From the NCBI RefSeq assembly GCF_001486505.1, contig NZ_LN909066.1, positions 724,452 to 788,451 of the forward strand: a stretch of DNA of 64,000 nucleotides. The letters run 5' to 3'. A model generated the notes under the pieces. It worked only from the letters and a program-made list of their open reading frames with translations, was not told where the DNA came from and did not search any database. Origin of the DNA: Paenibacillus rubinfantis (GTDB lineage Bacteria; Bacillota; Bacilli; Paenibacillales; Paenibacillaceae). Of this stretch, positions 41,748 to 50,731 are shown one piece after another. The stretch's first letter is position 1, and every line of letters begins with the position of its first letter. The position numbers were made by a program, and so were the translations under genes.

Positions 41748-41823
41748 CATTACATGCATTTTACGCAGATGATCTTTACTTGCATCCAAGACTCTAGCTT
41801 AGCTTGGAAGGAGATCCGCATTC

Positions 41824-43191
41824 ATGCCCTCCAAAAAAATTACGGTACAAATCATGAGTCCGGGCATTCTGGAAGACGACATTGTCGTGCTCGGAGACAT
41901 GCTGATCAAACAGTGGAAAATCCCTACGCATCTTCCGCTTCTGCTCACTTTCGGATCCTTTCGGCAGCGCGTCAAAGTGATTCCCTTATCCAGATCCGAC
42001 GGAGTTCGCATAAGTTCGGGTCTTGCACGGAAAATGGGAATCCAGCCGCGGTCGCCGCTGCGTCTCATCTACCGGCCGCATTCCTCGACCCTTCAATTGG
42101 GTCCGCTGCTAGGCATCCTGCTCAGCCAGGATTTCCCCGGCAATCCGGAAAGGCCGTTTGGCCAAATGACCTTGTTCTGCAAGGAGCTCGTGAACGCCTG
42201 CTCGCGCCAAGGAGTTTTTGTCTACTTCTTCACGCCCAGACATATCGGCTCAAGCGCTAGCCAGGTCACAGGCTGGGTCTATGGCAATGGGTGGAAGCAA
42301 ACCCAGCTGCCTGCCGCAGACGTCTTCTACAACCGGCTGAATTCGCGGAAATTGGAGAACAAACCTAGCGTACAGCATTTTATGAAAGAAGTAAAATCCC
42401 GCTACGGGAGCCATTTTTTCAACGAAAAATATCTCGATAAAACCGAAGTGTTCGACGCGCTTGGGCGAGACGTCACCGTCCAGCGTTACCTGCCGGAATC
42501 CCATTTATTCCGGAATTACGCCATGCTGAAAGCGATGTGCGCCAAATATCCGGTCGTCTTCCTGAAACCGATCAAAGGAAGCCTGGGGAAAGGCATCATC
42601 CGTATCTCACGGCTTGAAGGCGGAGCTTTCCAGACGTTAACCGCCCAGGTCGGCGGCACGCGGCGCCAGGCGTATCCGAATCTCGCCAAGCTGTTTACGG
42701 CGCTCTCCGGCAAAATGAAGGCGACCCGCTATCAGATCCAGCAGGGGCTTCATTTGATTGAAGTGGATCATCGGCCAGTGGACTTCCGTGCGCTGGTGCA
42801 GAAGAACATCTACGGCAAATGGAACACCACCTCCATCGTCGCGCGGATTGCCGGGAACCAACATTTCGTTTCCAATCTGGCCCGAGGCGGTACCCTGAGC
42901 ACGGTGAAGGATGCGCTCGCCCGCAGCTCGCTGCCGTCGGGAATCAAGAGCAAGCTCGCTCTGAAGCTGAAGAAGGCGGCCCTCGATATCGCCCAAAGCG
43001 TTGATGCGCAAATTCCGGCTCACTTCGGGGAGTTCGGCATTGATCTGGCGGTGGAAACAAGCGGTCGAGTGTGGCTGCTCGAGGTCAACTCCAAACCGTC
43101 CAAAAATGACAACACCCCGATGGGCGAAGGTAAGATTCGTCCGTCGGTCAAGCAAGTGATCGAATATACCCGTTATTTGTCCGGCTTTTAG
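41824..43191 (+). CDS. YheC/YheD-family ATP-grasp protein 1 (long form)
   Basis: A 455-residue protein. The first 110 residues form an N-terminal domain of mixed strands; then FYNRLNSRK, a central ATP-binding strand PVVFLKPIKGSLGKGI, FRALVQKN and the terminal metal-binding FGIDLAVETSGRVWLLEVNS identify an ATP-grasp ligase-like fold of the YheC/YheD spore-coat group. The acceptor and product are unknown. ATG 41824 follows GGAAGGAG. It is first in a same-strand array of five relatives, and with protein 3 it forms the long subclass. Confidence 0.9.
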   Translation: MPSKKITVQIMSPGILEDDIVVLGDMLIKQWKIPTHLPLLLTFGSFRQRVKVIPLSRSDGVRISSGLARKMGIQPRSPLRLIYRPHSSTLQLGPLLGILLSQDFPGNPERPFGQMTLFCKELVNACSRQGVFVYFFTPRHIGSSASQVTGWVYGNGWKQTQLPAADVFYNRLNSRKLENKPSVQHFMKEVKSRYGSHFFNEKYLDKTEVFDALGRDVTVQRYLPESHLFRNYAMLKAMCAKYPVVFLKPIKGSLGKGIIRISRLEGGAFQTLTAQVGGTRRQAYPNLAKLFTALSGKMKATRYQIQQGLHLIEVDHRPVDFRALVQKNIYGKWNTTSIVARIAGNQHFVSNLARGGTLSTVKDALARSSLPSGIKSKLALKLKKAALDIAQSVDAQIPAHFGEFGIDLAVETSGRVWLLEVNSKPSKNDNTPMGEGKIRPSVKQVIEYTRYLSGF

Positions 43192-43232
43192 GGGCAGCAC
43201 ATCAAGGGCCTCTTGAAAGGAGGAAATCCACC

Positions 43233-44345
43233 ATGATCAAAACACCTCAAGGGACCGTAGGGATCCTGGTCGCCGAAAGCGAAGGGCCGCTTCCTTTCGC
43301 GGAAGTCGCGTTCTGCCGCAGACTATGCCATATCGGTGAAAGACAGGGCCTCTCCGTGTATGTCTTTTGTCTCGGCTGGATCGCAGCGGGGAACTCCGCC
43401 GGCATTCCGGCCTATACCTTGGAACACGGAACCTGGACCCGCAAATGGTGCCCCCGGCCGGACATTGTTTACGACCGTTGCCTGACCCATGACCGCAAAC
43501 AGCAGCTGCGCAAGCATCGTCTGCTCGAACGGCTGGCTGCCGAGCATCCCTTCGTTTATCTGGCCCGGGGGCTCGCGGGTAAATGGGTGGTGCACCAAGC
43601 CCTGCTCGAATGCCCGGAGGTCGCCGGGCACCTCCCGGAAACGGCGCTGTACCAAGGGCAAGCTCAGCTGGACCAATGGCTGCAAGCCCATGACGGCGAG
43701 GTCTTCATGAAGCCGCGGAACGGGACCCACGGGAAACGGACGCTGCACATCAAATGGCGCCCGTCCCGCGAGGAGTTCAAGGTGATGGGCCGGAGCGGAC
43801 GGAACACGATCTTCCGGCGGCGCTTTCCCACGAAGCAAACCGGGCTCAATTGGGTCGACAGGTTCACCGGAAGACGGCCCTTCCTGATTCAGCCGTATTT
43901 GCAGCTGAACAGCGCAGGCGGCGAGCCGTTTGACGTCCGCGTTCTCATGCAGAAGGACGCCAAGGGCGAATGGAGCTTGACGGGGATGGCGGTCCGCGCG
44001 GGGCGCAAGGATTCGCTGACCTCCAATCTGCACGGAGGGGGTACCGCCCACCGGGCGCTGCCTTTTCTCATCCGGGAACTCGGGGAGGCCGAAGGTCAAG
44101 CCGCTGAAGCCGCGATCCGCAAACTGTCACTCTTGATTCCGGCCTATCTGGAAACCCGATTCGGCAGGCTGGCGGAACTGGGCCTGGATTTCGGCGTGGA
44201 CCGCCAAGGTCGCGTATGGGTGCTGGAAGTCAACTCCAAACCGGGTCGCTCCTCGTTCTTTCGGATCGGCGATCCGGAAACCGCCAGAAGGTCGCTGGAA
44301 AATCCGATAGGCTATGCCCGCTATTTACTGCTGAGCAAACCCTGA
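43233..44345 (+). CDS. YheC/YheD-family ATP-grasp protein 2 (short form)
   Basis: A 370-residue ATP-grasp protein without the N-terminal domain of protein 1. It has VYDRCLTHDRKQQ, the nucleotide strand EVFMKPRNGTHGKRTLHIK, FDVRVLMQKDAKGEW, the glycine loop SLTSNLHGGGTAHR and LGLDFGVDRQGRVWVLEVNS. The DRC and TSNLHGGG motifs are shared with protein 5 only, so these two are the closest pair. ATG 43233 follows AAAGGAGG. The gap from gene 1 is 41 bases. Confidence 0.9.
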   Translation: MIKTPQGTVGILVAESEGPLPFAEVAFCRRLCHIGERQGLSVYVFCLGWIAAGNSAGIPAYTLEHGTWTRKWCPRPDIVYDRCLTHDRKQQLRKHRLLERLAAEHPFVYLARGLAGKWVVHQALLECPEVAGHLPETALYQGQAQLDQWLQAHDGEVFMKPRNGTHGKRTLHIKWRPSREEFKVMGRSGRNTIFRRRFPTKQTGLNWVDRFTGRRPFLIQPYLQLNSAGGEPFDVRVLMQKDAKGEWSLTGMAVRAGRKDSLTSNLHGGGTAHRALPFLIRELGEAEGQAAEAAIRKLSLLIPAYLETRFGRLAELGLDFGVDRQGRVWVLEVNSKPGRSSFFRIGDPETARRSLENPIGYARYLLLSKP

Positions 44346-44368
44346 TCACTTTTAGGAGGATAAAATCC

Positions 44369-45745
44369 ATGAGTTTGACTTTTTGCAACGTCCATTTCAC
44401 GCAAGCCCCCGAGCGGGTGGTTTACGTGTCAGGGGCTCTTATGAAGAATCTGAAGCTGTCCGGAAAAAAGTCGGTTCATCTGAGACTCGGCGGAGAACGG
44501 GTTCCCGCCACCATCAAACGGATCAATAAAGCGGGAAAACACCTGTACCTTGCCAGCGGCGTGCGCAGAGGGATTAAAATCCCGAAACCCGGCGGAGTCT
44601 ACCTCCGAAGCCAGCAGGAAGGCGAGGTGCAAATCGGCCCGCTCATCGGCGTGTTGTCCGACGGCCCCACGTCCTCGCAGACGAATCCCTTTGGCTCACG
44701 CACTGGGTTCATCAAGCAGCTGCTTAGGCAGGGGAGCCGGATCTCTTATATTTTTGCGTTCACCCCGCGGGACATCCACTGGGAGGACGATACGGTGAAC
44801 GGCTACTTTCTGAACGAAGCCGGCCGGTTCGTGCGAAAGCGGGTGCCGCTGCCCGATGTCGTATACAACCGCCTTCCCAGCCGCCGGGCCGAAACCACCA
44901 GCTCCATCAATCAGCTTCGGGAACGGTTCGTGCGCCGGAAGATCCCTTTTTTCAACTGGAGCTTCTTTAACAAATCCGATATTTACCGCTTGCTGGAGAA
45001 AGACACCACCGTTGGCCGGTTCGTCCCTGAATCGATCATGAGCCCGACGCCCGAGCAGATCAAGGAGATGCTGGATCGGCATTCCCTGGTCTACTACAAA
45101 CCAAACAGCGGCAGCCTGGGCAACGGGATATACCGGCTGTCTTATATCCCGCGAAGCGGCTACTATGCCAGGTATCGGAAAAATGGACGGAATGCCCTGC
45201 TGCGCTTCTCTTCCTTCTCCAGCTTGATGCGTATCCTGCAGGCCAGACACGGCAAGATGCTCCGAGGTTACGTGGCCCAGCAGGGAATCCGTCTGATCGA
45301 AATCGACAGCTGCCCGATCGACTTCCGCTTCCACATGCATAAGAACGGGAAAAACCAATGGGTTGTCGTCGGCATCGGGGCGAAGAAAGCTGGCAAAGGC
45401 AGCGTCACGACGCACTTGAAGAACGGCGGCTCCCTGCTTACGCCGGAGCAGGCGCTTAGCCGAGCGTTTGGCGCACGCGCCGACGAGGTGCTGCGGAACG
45501 CCAAGGCCGTTGCGATCACGCTGGCGGAAGCGATCGAATCCCATCAGCAGCATCTGATCGGCGAGATTGGGTTTGATATCGGGATCGACCGGGAGGAGAA
45601 GATCTGGATGTTCGAAGCGAACGCCAAGCCGGGCCGTTCGATCTTTAAGCATCCGTCGCTCCGCGCGGAAGGGAAGGCGTCGGTGGACCACATCTTGGAT
45701 CATTGCCTGTACTTGAGCAAATTCCGGAGGAGGGATGGCTCATGA
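44369..45745 (+). CDS. YheC/YheD-family ATP-grasp protein 3 (long form)
   Basis: A 458-residue protein with an N-terminal beta-rich domain (about 1-95, including GKKSVHLRLGGERVPATIKR) before the ATP-grasp part. VVYNRLPSRRAETTSS, LVYYKPNSGSLGNGIYRL, DFRFHMHKNGKNQW, VTTHLKNGGS and IGFDIGIDREEKIWMFEANA mark the family. ATG 44369 follows TAGGAGG; the open frame continues upstream through the end of gene 2, but that extension is spurious. The stop overlaps the next ATG by four bases. Confidence 0.9.
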   Translation: MSLTFCNVHFTQAPERVVYVSGALMKNLKLSGKKSVHLRLGGERVPATIKRINKAGKHLYLASGVRRGIKIPKPGGVYLRSQQEGEVQIGPLIGVLSDGPTSSQTNPFGSRTGFIKQLLRQGSRISYIFAFTPRDIHWEDDTVNGYFLNEAGRFVRKRVPLPDVVYNRLPSRRAETTSSINQLRERFVRRKIPFFNWSFFNKSDIYRLLEKDTTVGRFVPESIMSPTPEQIKEMLDRHSLVYYKPNSGSLGNGIYRLSYIPRSGYYARYRKNGRNALLRFSSFSSLMRILQARHGKMLRGYVAQQGIRLIEIDSCPIDFRFHMHKNGKNQWVVVGIGAKKAGKGSVTTHLKNGGSLLTPEQALSRAFGARADEVLRNAKAVAITLAEAIESHQQHLIGEIGFDIGIDREEKIWMFEANAKPGRSIFKHPSLRAEGKASVDHILDHCLYLSKFRRRDGS

Positions 45746-46866
45746 GCACTCCGCTCTTGAGCGAGAAGAAGCCGGTCGTCGCCGTACTCACGGTGGATGA
45801 CAACGACCGGCTGTTCCGCGGAAACCGCAGCAACTTCAGGGATCTCGTCAAAACCGGGCTGGAGCTGGATTTTCCCGTATATGTCGTAACCGCCAAGGAT
45901 TTGAAACTGAGCGCCAAGCGCGTTCAGGGCTACCTGTTCCATCCGGAGGATAAAACGTGGAAAAAGCAATGGTTTCCCTTGCCCGACGTCATCTACAACC
46001 GCATTCCGCTGCGGGAGGATGAGAAAAAGCCGGAGGTGCGGCGCAAAATCGACGAGTTGATCGGACATGAGTCGATTCATCTCTTTAACCCGTTCTTCTT
46101 CAACAAACGGCGCTTGTTCGAATGGTTGAAGAAAGGCCGGGCCACCAAAACGCTCGTGCCGGACACCAAAAAAATGCTGGGGCCCAAAACGCTGGCCGTG
46201 ATGCTGGAGAAGTACGGCAGCCTGTACCTCAAACCGGAAAGCGGCAAAGCCGGCAAAGGCATCATGCTGCTGCGGTTAGATGTCAACGATATCAAGCCCT
46301 ACCGTCTCACCATCCAAGGCAAGAAACGTCGAAACGTCGTTTACAAGACCGCCAAGCTGCCTTTGTTATGGAAAAGAATCAAGCGAGAAGCCGGCAAGAC
46401 GCCGTACATCATGCAGGAGAGCATTGAGCTGACGTCCTATCGAGGCCGCCATTTCGATATGCGCGTGCTCGTGCAAAAGAACGGCAAAGGCCTCTGGATG
46501 GTGACCGGGATCGGTGCCCGTTTGGCCGGGCCGAAGCGGATCACGACCCATGTTCCCCAAGGCGGCAGCATCGAGGATCCGGAGAAAATGCTGCTTCCGG
46601 CGTTTGGAACCGATATGACGGCGCTTCTCCTCAGCCGGATCAAATCAAGCGCGCTTCTGATCGCCAAACAAATTGAGAAGGAATCCGGCTTCCTGCTTGG
46701 GGAAATGTCCATGGACCTTGGGGTAGACACCGATGGCCGCCTGTGGTTTTTTGAAGCGAACGCCAAGCCCATGAAATTCGACGAGCCGCATATCCGCAAG
46801 AAATCGTTAGAGCGGATTTTTCAATACAGCCAGTATTTGTCCCGTCAGCCGAAATCCAAAGCGTAA
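45742..46866 (+). CDS. YheC/YheD-family ATP-grasp protein 4 (short form, NRI type)
   Basis: A 374-residue protein lacking the long N-terminal domain: PVVAVLTVDDNDRLFRGNRS, VIYNRIPLREDEKKP, LYLKPESGKAGKGIMLL, FDMRVLVQKNGKGLWM, ITTHVPQGGS and MSMDLGVDTDGRLWFFEANA. The YNR motif groups it with proteins 1 and 3, although its length matches proteins 2 and 5. ATG 45742 overlaps the preceding stop (ATGA) behind GGAGGG, indicating translational coupling. Confidence 0.9.
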   Translation: MSTPLLSEKKPVVAVLTVDDNDRLFRGNRSNFRDLVKTGLELDFPVYVVTAKDLKLSAKRVQGYLFHPEDKTWKKQWFPLPDVIYNRIPLREDEKKPEVRRKIDELIGHESIHLFNPFFFNKRRLFEWLKKGRATKTLVPDTKKMLGPKTLAVMLEKYGSLYLKPESGKAGKGIMLLRLDVNDIKPYRLTIQGKKRRNVVYKTAKLPLLWKRIKREAGKTPYIMQESIELTSYRGRHFDMRVLVQKNGKGLWMVTGIGARLAGPKRITTHVPQGGSIEDPEKMLLPAFGTDMTALLLSRIKSSALLIAKQIEKESGFLLGEMSMDLGVDTDGRLWFFEANAKPMKFDEPHIRKKSLERIFQYSQYLSRQPKSKA

Positions 46867-46900
46867 AGCCAAATTCGACGTCAAAAGGAGGGCGGTCGTC

Positions 46901-47455
46901 ATGGAGATTCGAGCGGTAACCTTGGAAGCCGGGGGCCCCTGGGAGCTGCAGCACGGTGAAATTCTGGCCTTTGTGCATAAATACGGAGCCGGCCGCGTCT
47001 CGCCCCCCGTCCTCCGGGCTCTGCTTCGGTTGACGCCAAGCGATTTAAACCGGCCCGGCTGCTCCCTGCTTGTCGCCCGAATCCGGGCGGAGGACGGGGA
47101 ACGATTGGCCGGCGTTTCTTGCGCCGTGGATTATGGCCGCACGCTTTGCGTCGTTGTCGTGCATCCGCTGTACCGCGGCCGCGGCATCGGTGCCCAACTG
47201 CTCCAGACTCAGCTGATTCGGCTGAAGCAGCTAAGCTGCCGGGTTGCGCTAACTCAGGTCCAGAGCCTGCGCATGTGCTTCCGCGCCGGGATGTTCGCCT
47301 CGGGCCTAACCCGGGACCCCAGCGGGAAGACGCTGCTCCTGCTGGAGACCCGGTCCGATTCCCCAGAGCCTGCACCACCAGTCGCCCATAACATCAAGGA
47401 AGGTGATATCGTTGTCACAACCCGTCCTGGGCATCCTGACCTTGTACCTCAATGA
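46901..47455 (+). CDS. GNAT-family acetyltransferase inside the ATP-grasp array
   Basis: A 184-residue N-acyltransferase. The acetyl-CoA pyrophosphate loop is in VVVHPLYRGRGIGAQLLQTQ (about 83-102), preceded by the beta strand AGVSCAVDYGRTLCVVV. The last 30 residues are Pro-rich and probably disordered. The acceptor is unknown; placement among ATP-grasp genes suggests it could acylate the same product. ATG 46901 follows AAAGGAGG. The 3' end overlaps the start of ATP-grasp gene 5 by 44 bases. Confidence 0.87.
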   Translation: MEIRAVTLEAGGPWELQHGEILAFVHKYGAGRVSPPVLRALLRLTPSDLNRPGCSLLVARIRAEDGERLAGVSCAVDYGRTLCVVVVHPLYRGRGIGAQLLQTQLIRLKQLSCRVALTQVQSLRMCFRAGMFASGLTRDPSGKTLLLLETRSDSPEPAPPVAHNIKEGDIVVTTRPGHPDLVPQ

Positions 47456-48521
47456 GAAAAAACAGCTGGAGGAACGGCATATCTACCAGCGTATGATCAC
47501 CGAGGGACAAAAAATCGGCCTGGACATTTTTGTGTTCACCCCGATGGACGTTTTCGACCAGAAGAAGCAAATCTTCGCGCTTGAGTATGACCCAAAAGCC
47601 AAGAAATGGTACCGTAAATGGCGCAAATTCCCAGACCTGATCTTTGACCGCTGCCGGATACAGCGCAGCAAACGCTTCGAGCAGCTGCTGCGGTTCCGGG
47701 CGCGTTACGGTCATCTCACTTTTCTCAACCGGCCGCTGCGCAATAAATGGACGATATATCAGATCTTGTCCCGAAAAAGCCGATTCCGGTCCAACCTGCC
47801 GGAGACGGTCATATTTCAGAACAGCAGCGATGTCATGAATCTGCTCAAAAAGCATTCCACCGTGTACGTCAAGCCCATTAACGGCACGGGGGGCCGCGGT
47901 ATCCTACGGGTGGAGCACTTAAATGGCGATCTGTTCCTGATCCAGGGGCGGCGACAGAACCGAAGCATAATCGCGCCTCAGAAAATTCACAAAGCCCGGT
48001 TAGGCCCCTTCCTGCTGGGCTGGAAGGGAAGCGGCCGCTTCATCGCCCAGCAGGGGATCCAGATTAAGCTGCCGAGCGGCCGCGTTCACGACTACCGGAT
48101 GCTGGTGCAGAAGAACGGCCAAGGCAAGTGGGAAATGACCGGATGCGCCGGCCGCGTGGGTCCTCCCCGCAGCGTCACATCCAATCTACACGGCGGCGGT
48201 CATGCGGTGGCCATGAATACGCTGCTGAAGCAGTGGATCTCGGGCGAGGAGCGGCGACAAGAGGTACGCCGGGCGGCCGAGAAGCTCAGTTTGGAGGTCG
48301 CGGCCTATCTGGAGGAGACGATCGGCGCCCTCTGCGAGCTGGCGCTGGATTTGGCGATCAACCGCCATGGCCAGATCTACCTGCTTGAGGTCAATCCCAA
48401 GCCGGCCCGCGAGGTGTTTAACCAATCGGGCGATTCACAAGCCTACCGCGCAGCGATCGTTAAACCGCTGGAATATGCGTTATGGCTGCATAAGCAAAAA
48501 GCCGCTTCCCCCTCCGATTAG
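47412..48521 (+). CDS. YheC/YheD-family ATP-grasp protein 5 (short form)
   Basis: A 369-residue ATP-grasp protein: PVLGILTLYLNEKKQLEER, LIFDRCRIQRSKRFEQ, VYVKPINGTGGRGILRV, HDYRMLVQKNGQGKWEM, SVTSNLHGGGHAVAM and LALDLAINRHGQIYLLEVNP. It is closest to protein 2 by the DRC and TSNLHGGG motifs. TTG 47412 lies 8 bases after AAGGAAGG and is preferred; GTG 47403 touches that site and is less likely. Translation begins inside the GNAT reading frame. A terminator overlaps the gene end. Confidence 0.88.
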   Translation: MSQPVLGILTLYLNEKKQLEERHIYQRMITEGQKIGLDIFVFTPMDVFDQKKQIFALEYDPKAKKWYRKWRKFPDLIFDRCRIQRSKRFEQLLRFRARYGHLTFLNRPLRNKWTIYQILSRKSRFRSNLPETVIFQNSSDVMNLLKKHSTVYVKPINGTGGRGILRVEHLNGDLFLIQGRRQNRSIIAPQKIHKARLGPFLLGWKGSGRFIAQQGIQIKLPSGRVHDYRMLVQKNGQGKWEMTGCAGRVGPPRSVTSNLHGGGHAVAMNTLLKQWISGEERRQEVRRAAEKLSLEVAAYLEETIGALCELALDLAINRHGQIYLLEVNPKPAREVFNQSGDSQAYRAAIVKPLEYALWLHKQKAASPSD

Positions 48522-48539
48522 GAGGGAAGCGGCCTTTTT
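48501..48539 (+). terminator. Terminator of the ATP-grasp array
   Basis: GCCGCTTCC and TCC pair with GGA and GGAAGCGGC around GATTA, followed by T5. The stem includes the last codons and stop of ATP-grasp gene 5. Confidence 0.9.
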
Positions 48540-48635
48540 GCGTCTTGAATTCGAACAGACTGAAATGACGCTATCGCTATCAGCCCATTTCCCTAATGTC
48601 TGTGAACCCTACGGAAAGGAGTTCTAAAGGGCGGT

Positions 48636-49331
48636 TTACGCTTCCACCGACTGTTCATAAAGGGTGATTAATTCATCGAAGGAGCGGACCAACACGTCGG
48701 ACCCGGACAACTCACCGCCGTCGCCGAATCCGGCATAAGCGCAGCCGATCACCGGCAGCCCGTTTTTCTTGCCTGCCTCGACGTCCGAGGAACGGTCGCC
48801 AACCATCCACGCGCGAGTTACGCCGTGTTGGTCCAGCAGCAGCTTAACCAAATCCACTTTCGTCGCCGTTTGATGCTCCCCTGCACTATAGATGCCTTCG
48901 AATAGCGGGAAGATCCGATGCGCCTCGGCGACACCTTTGACGTAATGCTCCAGCCCGTTGCTGGCAACGAACAGCCGCACACCTCGCCGGTGCAGCTCCT
49001 GCAGCGTTTCCGGCACCTGCGGATACAGCTCGGTGGCGAGGCGTTGCAGCCCTCCCAGCTCGTATTCCAACAGCAGCTCATCCGCCCGGCGATGTACGGT
49101 CTCGCCATGGTTCGGGATGACCCGGCGCCAGATATCCGGCAGCAGCATGCCCAAGCAGCTTAAGATCAACTCCTCCGGCGGCGTCTCCCCAGCGTAAAGT
49201 CCCTCTGCCCGCAGTTGGTCAAACACCTTATGAAACACCGGGATCAGCAGGGTTTCCGTTTTGAACAACGTCCCGTCCATGTCAAAGATCATCGCTTCCG
49301 GCTTGGGAAGTTCGACTGTCCTTCTCTCCAT
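48636..49331 (-). CDS. HAD-family hydrolase, phosphoglycolate phosphatase-like
   Basis: A 231-residue HAD protein: motif I FDMDGTLFKTE (nucleophile Asp), a helical cap (about 25-90), motif II LFVASNG, and motif IV MVGDRSSDVEAGKKNG. This is the PGP/Gph-like subclass with a C1 cap. The substrate is not determinable. ATG 49331 (MERRTVE) is preferred, as it has GGAAGGAATGTGG just upstream. A single gene, convergent with the ATP-grasp array. Confidence 0.9.
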   Translation of the reverse strand: MERRTVELPKPEAMIFDMDGTLFKTETLLIPVFHKVFDQLRAEGLYAGETPPEELILSCLGMLLPDIWRRVIPNHGETVHRRADELLLEYELGGLQRLATELYPQVPETLQELHRRGVRLFVASNGLEHYVKGVAEAHRIFPLFEGIYSAGEHQTATKVDLVKLLLDQHGVTRAWMVGDRSSDVEAGKKNGLPVIGCAYAGFGDGGELSGSDVLVRSFDELITLYEQSVEA

Positions 49332-49404
49332 CTCCACATTCCTTCCGTATGTATAATATAGCCTCATGATATGTCAATTCAGCATCCTTTGTAAACCGAA
49401 GTTG

Positions 49405-50502
49405 TTATCCAGCATTCGCCCGGTTTCCCCGGCGCACCTTGATCTCGGCACCAATCAGCAACAGGATCGGTATTATAACCTGGAACGGAAACGCATAAAA
49501 GAAATAGACTTCCGAAGCAAAATGCAGCATCTCCATAATGTTGTCATACAGCGAATAGGCCAAATACGTAACCAGGAGTCCAGTTTGGATGACCACGGTT
49601 CGATAACTGTGCAAGCCAAACAGCTTGGCGATCCCATAACTTGCGGCCAGCAGGCAGGCGCTGATTTTCGTGAACACGCAAATGACGAAAACGATGGCGA
49701 CCGTGCCTTCGATCCGCTGAATAAAATCCCCGACATTAACTCGGCCTACGGCCGCATAAGAAGGGAAATAAACATTGCTCATCGTATAGTTCCCCAAGAT
49801 AAACAGGTTACGGAATGTGATGAACAGCACGAGACCACTTCCGATAAGCAGACCATACAATAAAATGCGTACATATGATTTTCCATCCTTGACACCGCCA
49901 AAAATGGCGGTTAACAAAAACGTCTCGGCGAACGGAAACGAGAAAGCGGAAAAAGCTCCTTTCCAAATTGGCCCCCAGCCATAATCCAGAACCGGCAGAA
50001 TATTCTCGAAGTCCATTCTTTCTAACGTTAAAGACAACACGACGATAATCGTGATCATACATACGTTAAACATCAGCCGGGCGCTTCGTCCCAAGGTTTC
50101 AATGCCATGCAGGACAACGAAGATGCAAAGGGCGGCGACGAACAGCATCGGCACAAGCATCGGTGTCTCCGGCATCGCTTCGGATTCCATAAATTCGCCA
50201 TAATTCCGGAGTACGAGTGCGGCCAAATGGATGGCATACCAAACATAGAGCAGAATGCATACTCTCCCCGCCAGTTTTCCGAACACCTGCAGGCAAATAT
50301 CGTACAAATTTTGTCCGGGATAAAGGGCCAGCAATCTCGCGGATATCAACACGATCGGAACGGACATGCCGGTAGCCATCAAAATCGCGAGCCAAGCATC
50401 GGTATGGGCTTGGCCCCCGGCTCCCATAATCATCGTGCTGCCCATGATGAACAAGATCATAATCGTTCGGGCTTCGCCAGCGGTGATCCTTTCCTTGCTC
50501 AT
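49405..50502 (-). CDS. Spore germination receptor subunit B (GerAB family, APC-like)
   Basis: A 365-residue membrane protein with ten predicted helices and the endospore germination permease layout: ITAGEARTIMILFIMGSTMI, LLALYPGQNLYDICLQVFGK and ETLGRSARLMFNVCMI. GerAB proteins bind the nutrient germinant (often an amino acid) within the transporter-like fold. It is the last gene of an A-C-D-B operon. ATG 50502 follows GGGAGG. The germinant cannot be inferred. Confidence 0.92.
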   Translation of the reverse strand: MSKERITAGEARTIMILFIMGSTMIMGAGGQAHTDAWLAILMATGMSVPIVLISARLLALYPGQNLYDICLQVFGKLAGRVCILLYVWYAIHLAALVLRNYGEFMESEAMPETPMLVPMLFVAALCIFVVLHGIETLGRSARLMFNVCMITIIVVLSLTLERMDFENILPVLDYGWGPIWKGAFSAFSFPFAETFLLTAIFGGVKDGKSYVRILLYGLLIGSGLVLFITFRNLFILGNYTMSNVYFPSYAAVGRVNVGDFIQRIEGTVAIVFVICVFTKISACLLAASYGIAKLFGLHSYRTVVIQTGLLVTYLAYSLYDNIMEMLHFASEVYFFYAFPFQVIIPILLLIGAEIKVRRGNRANAG

Positions 50503-50521
50503 TGCGCATACACCTCCCGTA

Positions 50522-50731
50522 TTACATCCCGAATAACCATCCCACTAACTGTTCAATCGGACGTGTCGGGCTCGGCAGCTTCTCGCCGTGCACCACCCAC
50601 AAAGCCGCCGCAAACGACAATAACCCGAGGGCGCAGCTGAATAGGAAATCTTTTTTTCGTCCGTCTTTATAGGTCTGGACTTGATCCAACAAAGCGATGA
50701 AGGCATAAGCGATGATGGTGATCAGGATCAT
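50522..50731 (-). CDS. Small germination receptor D-type subunit
   Basis: A 69-residue protein with two membrane helices (about 1-16 and 28-47: MILITIIAYAFIALLD, KDFLFSCALGLLSFAAALWV). Small two-helix D subunits accompany a number of GerA-family receptors. The ATG overlaps the stop of the GerC-type gene by four bases (ATGA), showing tight coupling. Its effect on germination is unknown here. Confidence 0.8.
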   Translation of the reverse strand: MILITIIAYAFIALLDQVQTYKDGRKKDFLFSCALGLLSFAAALWVVHGEKLPSPTRPIEQLVGWLFGM

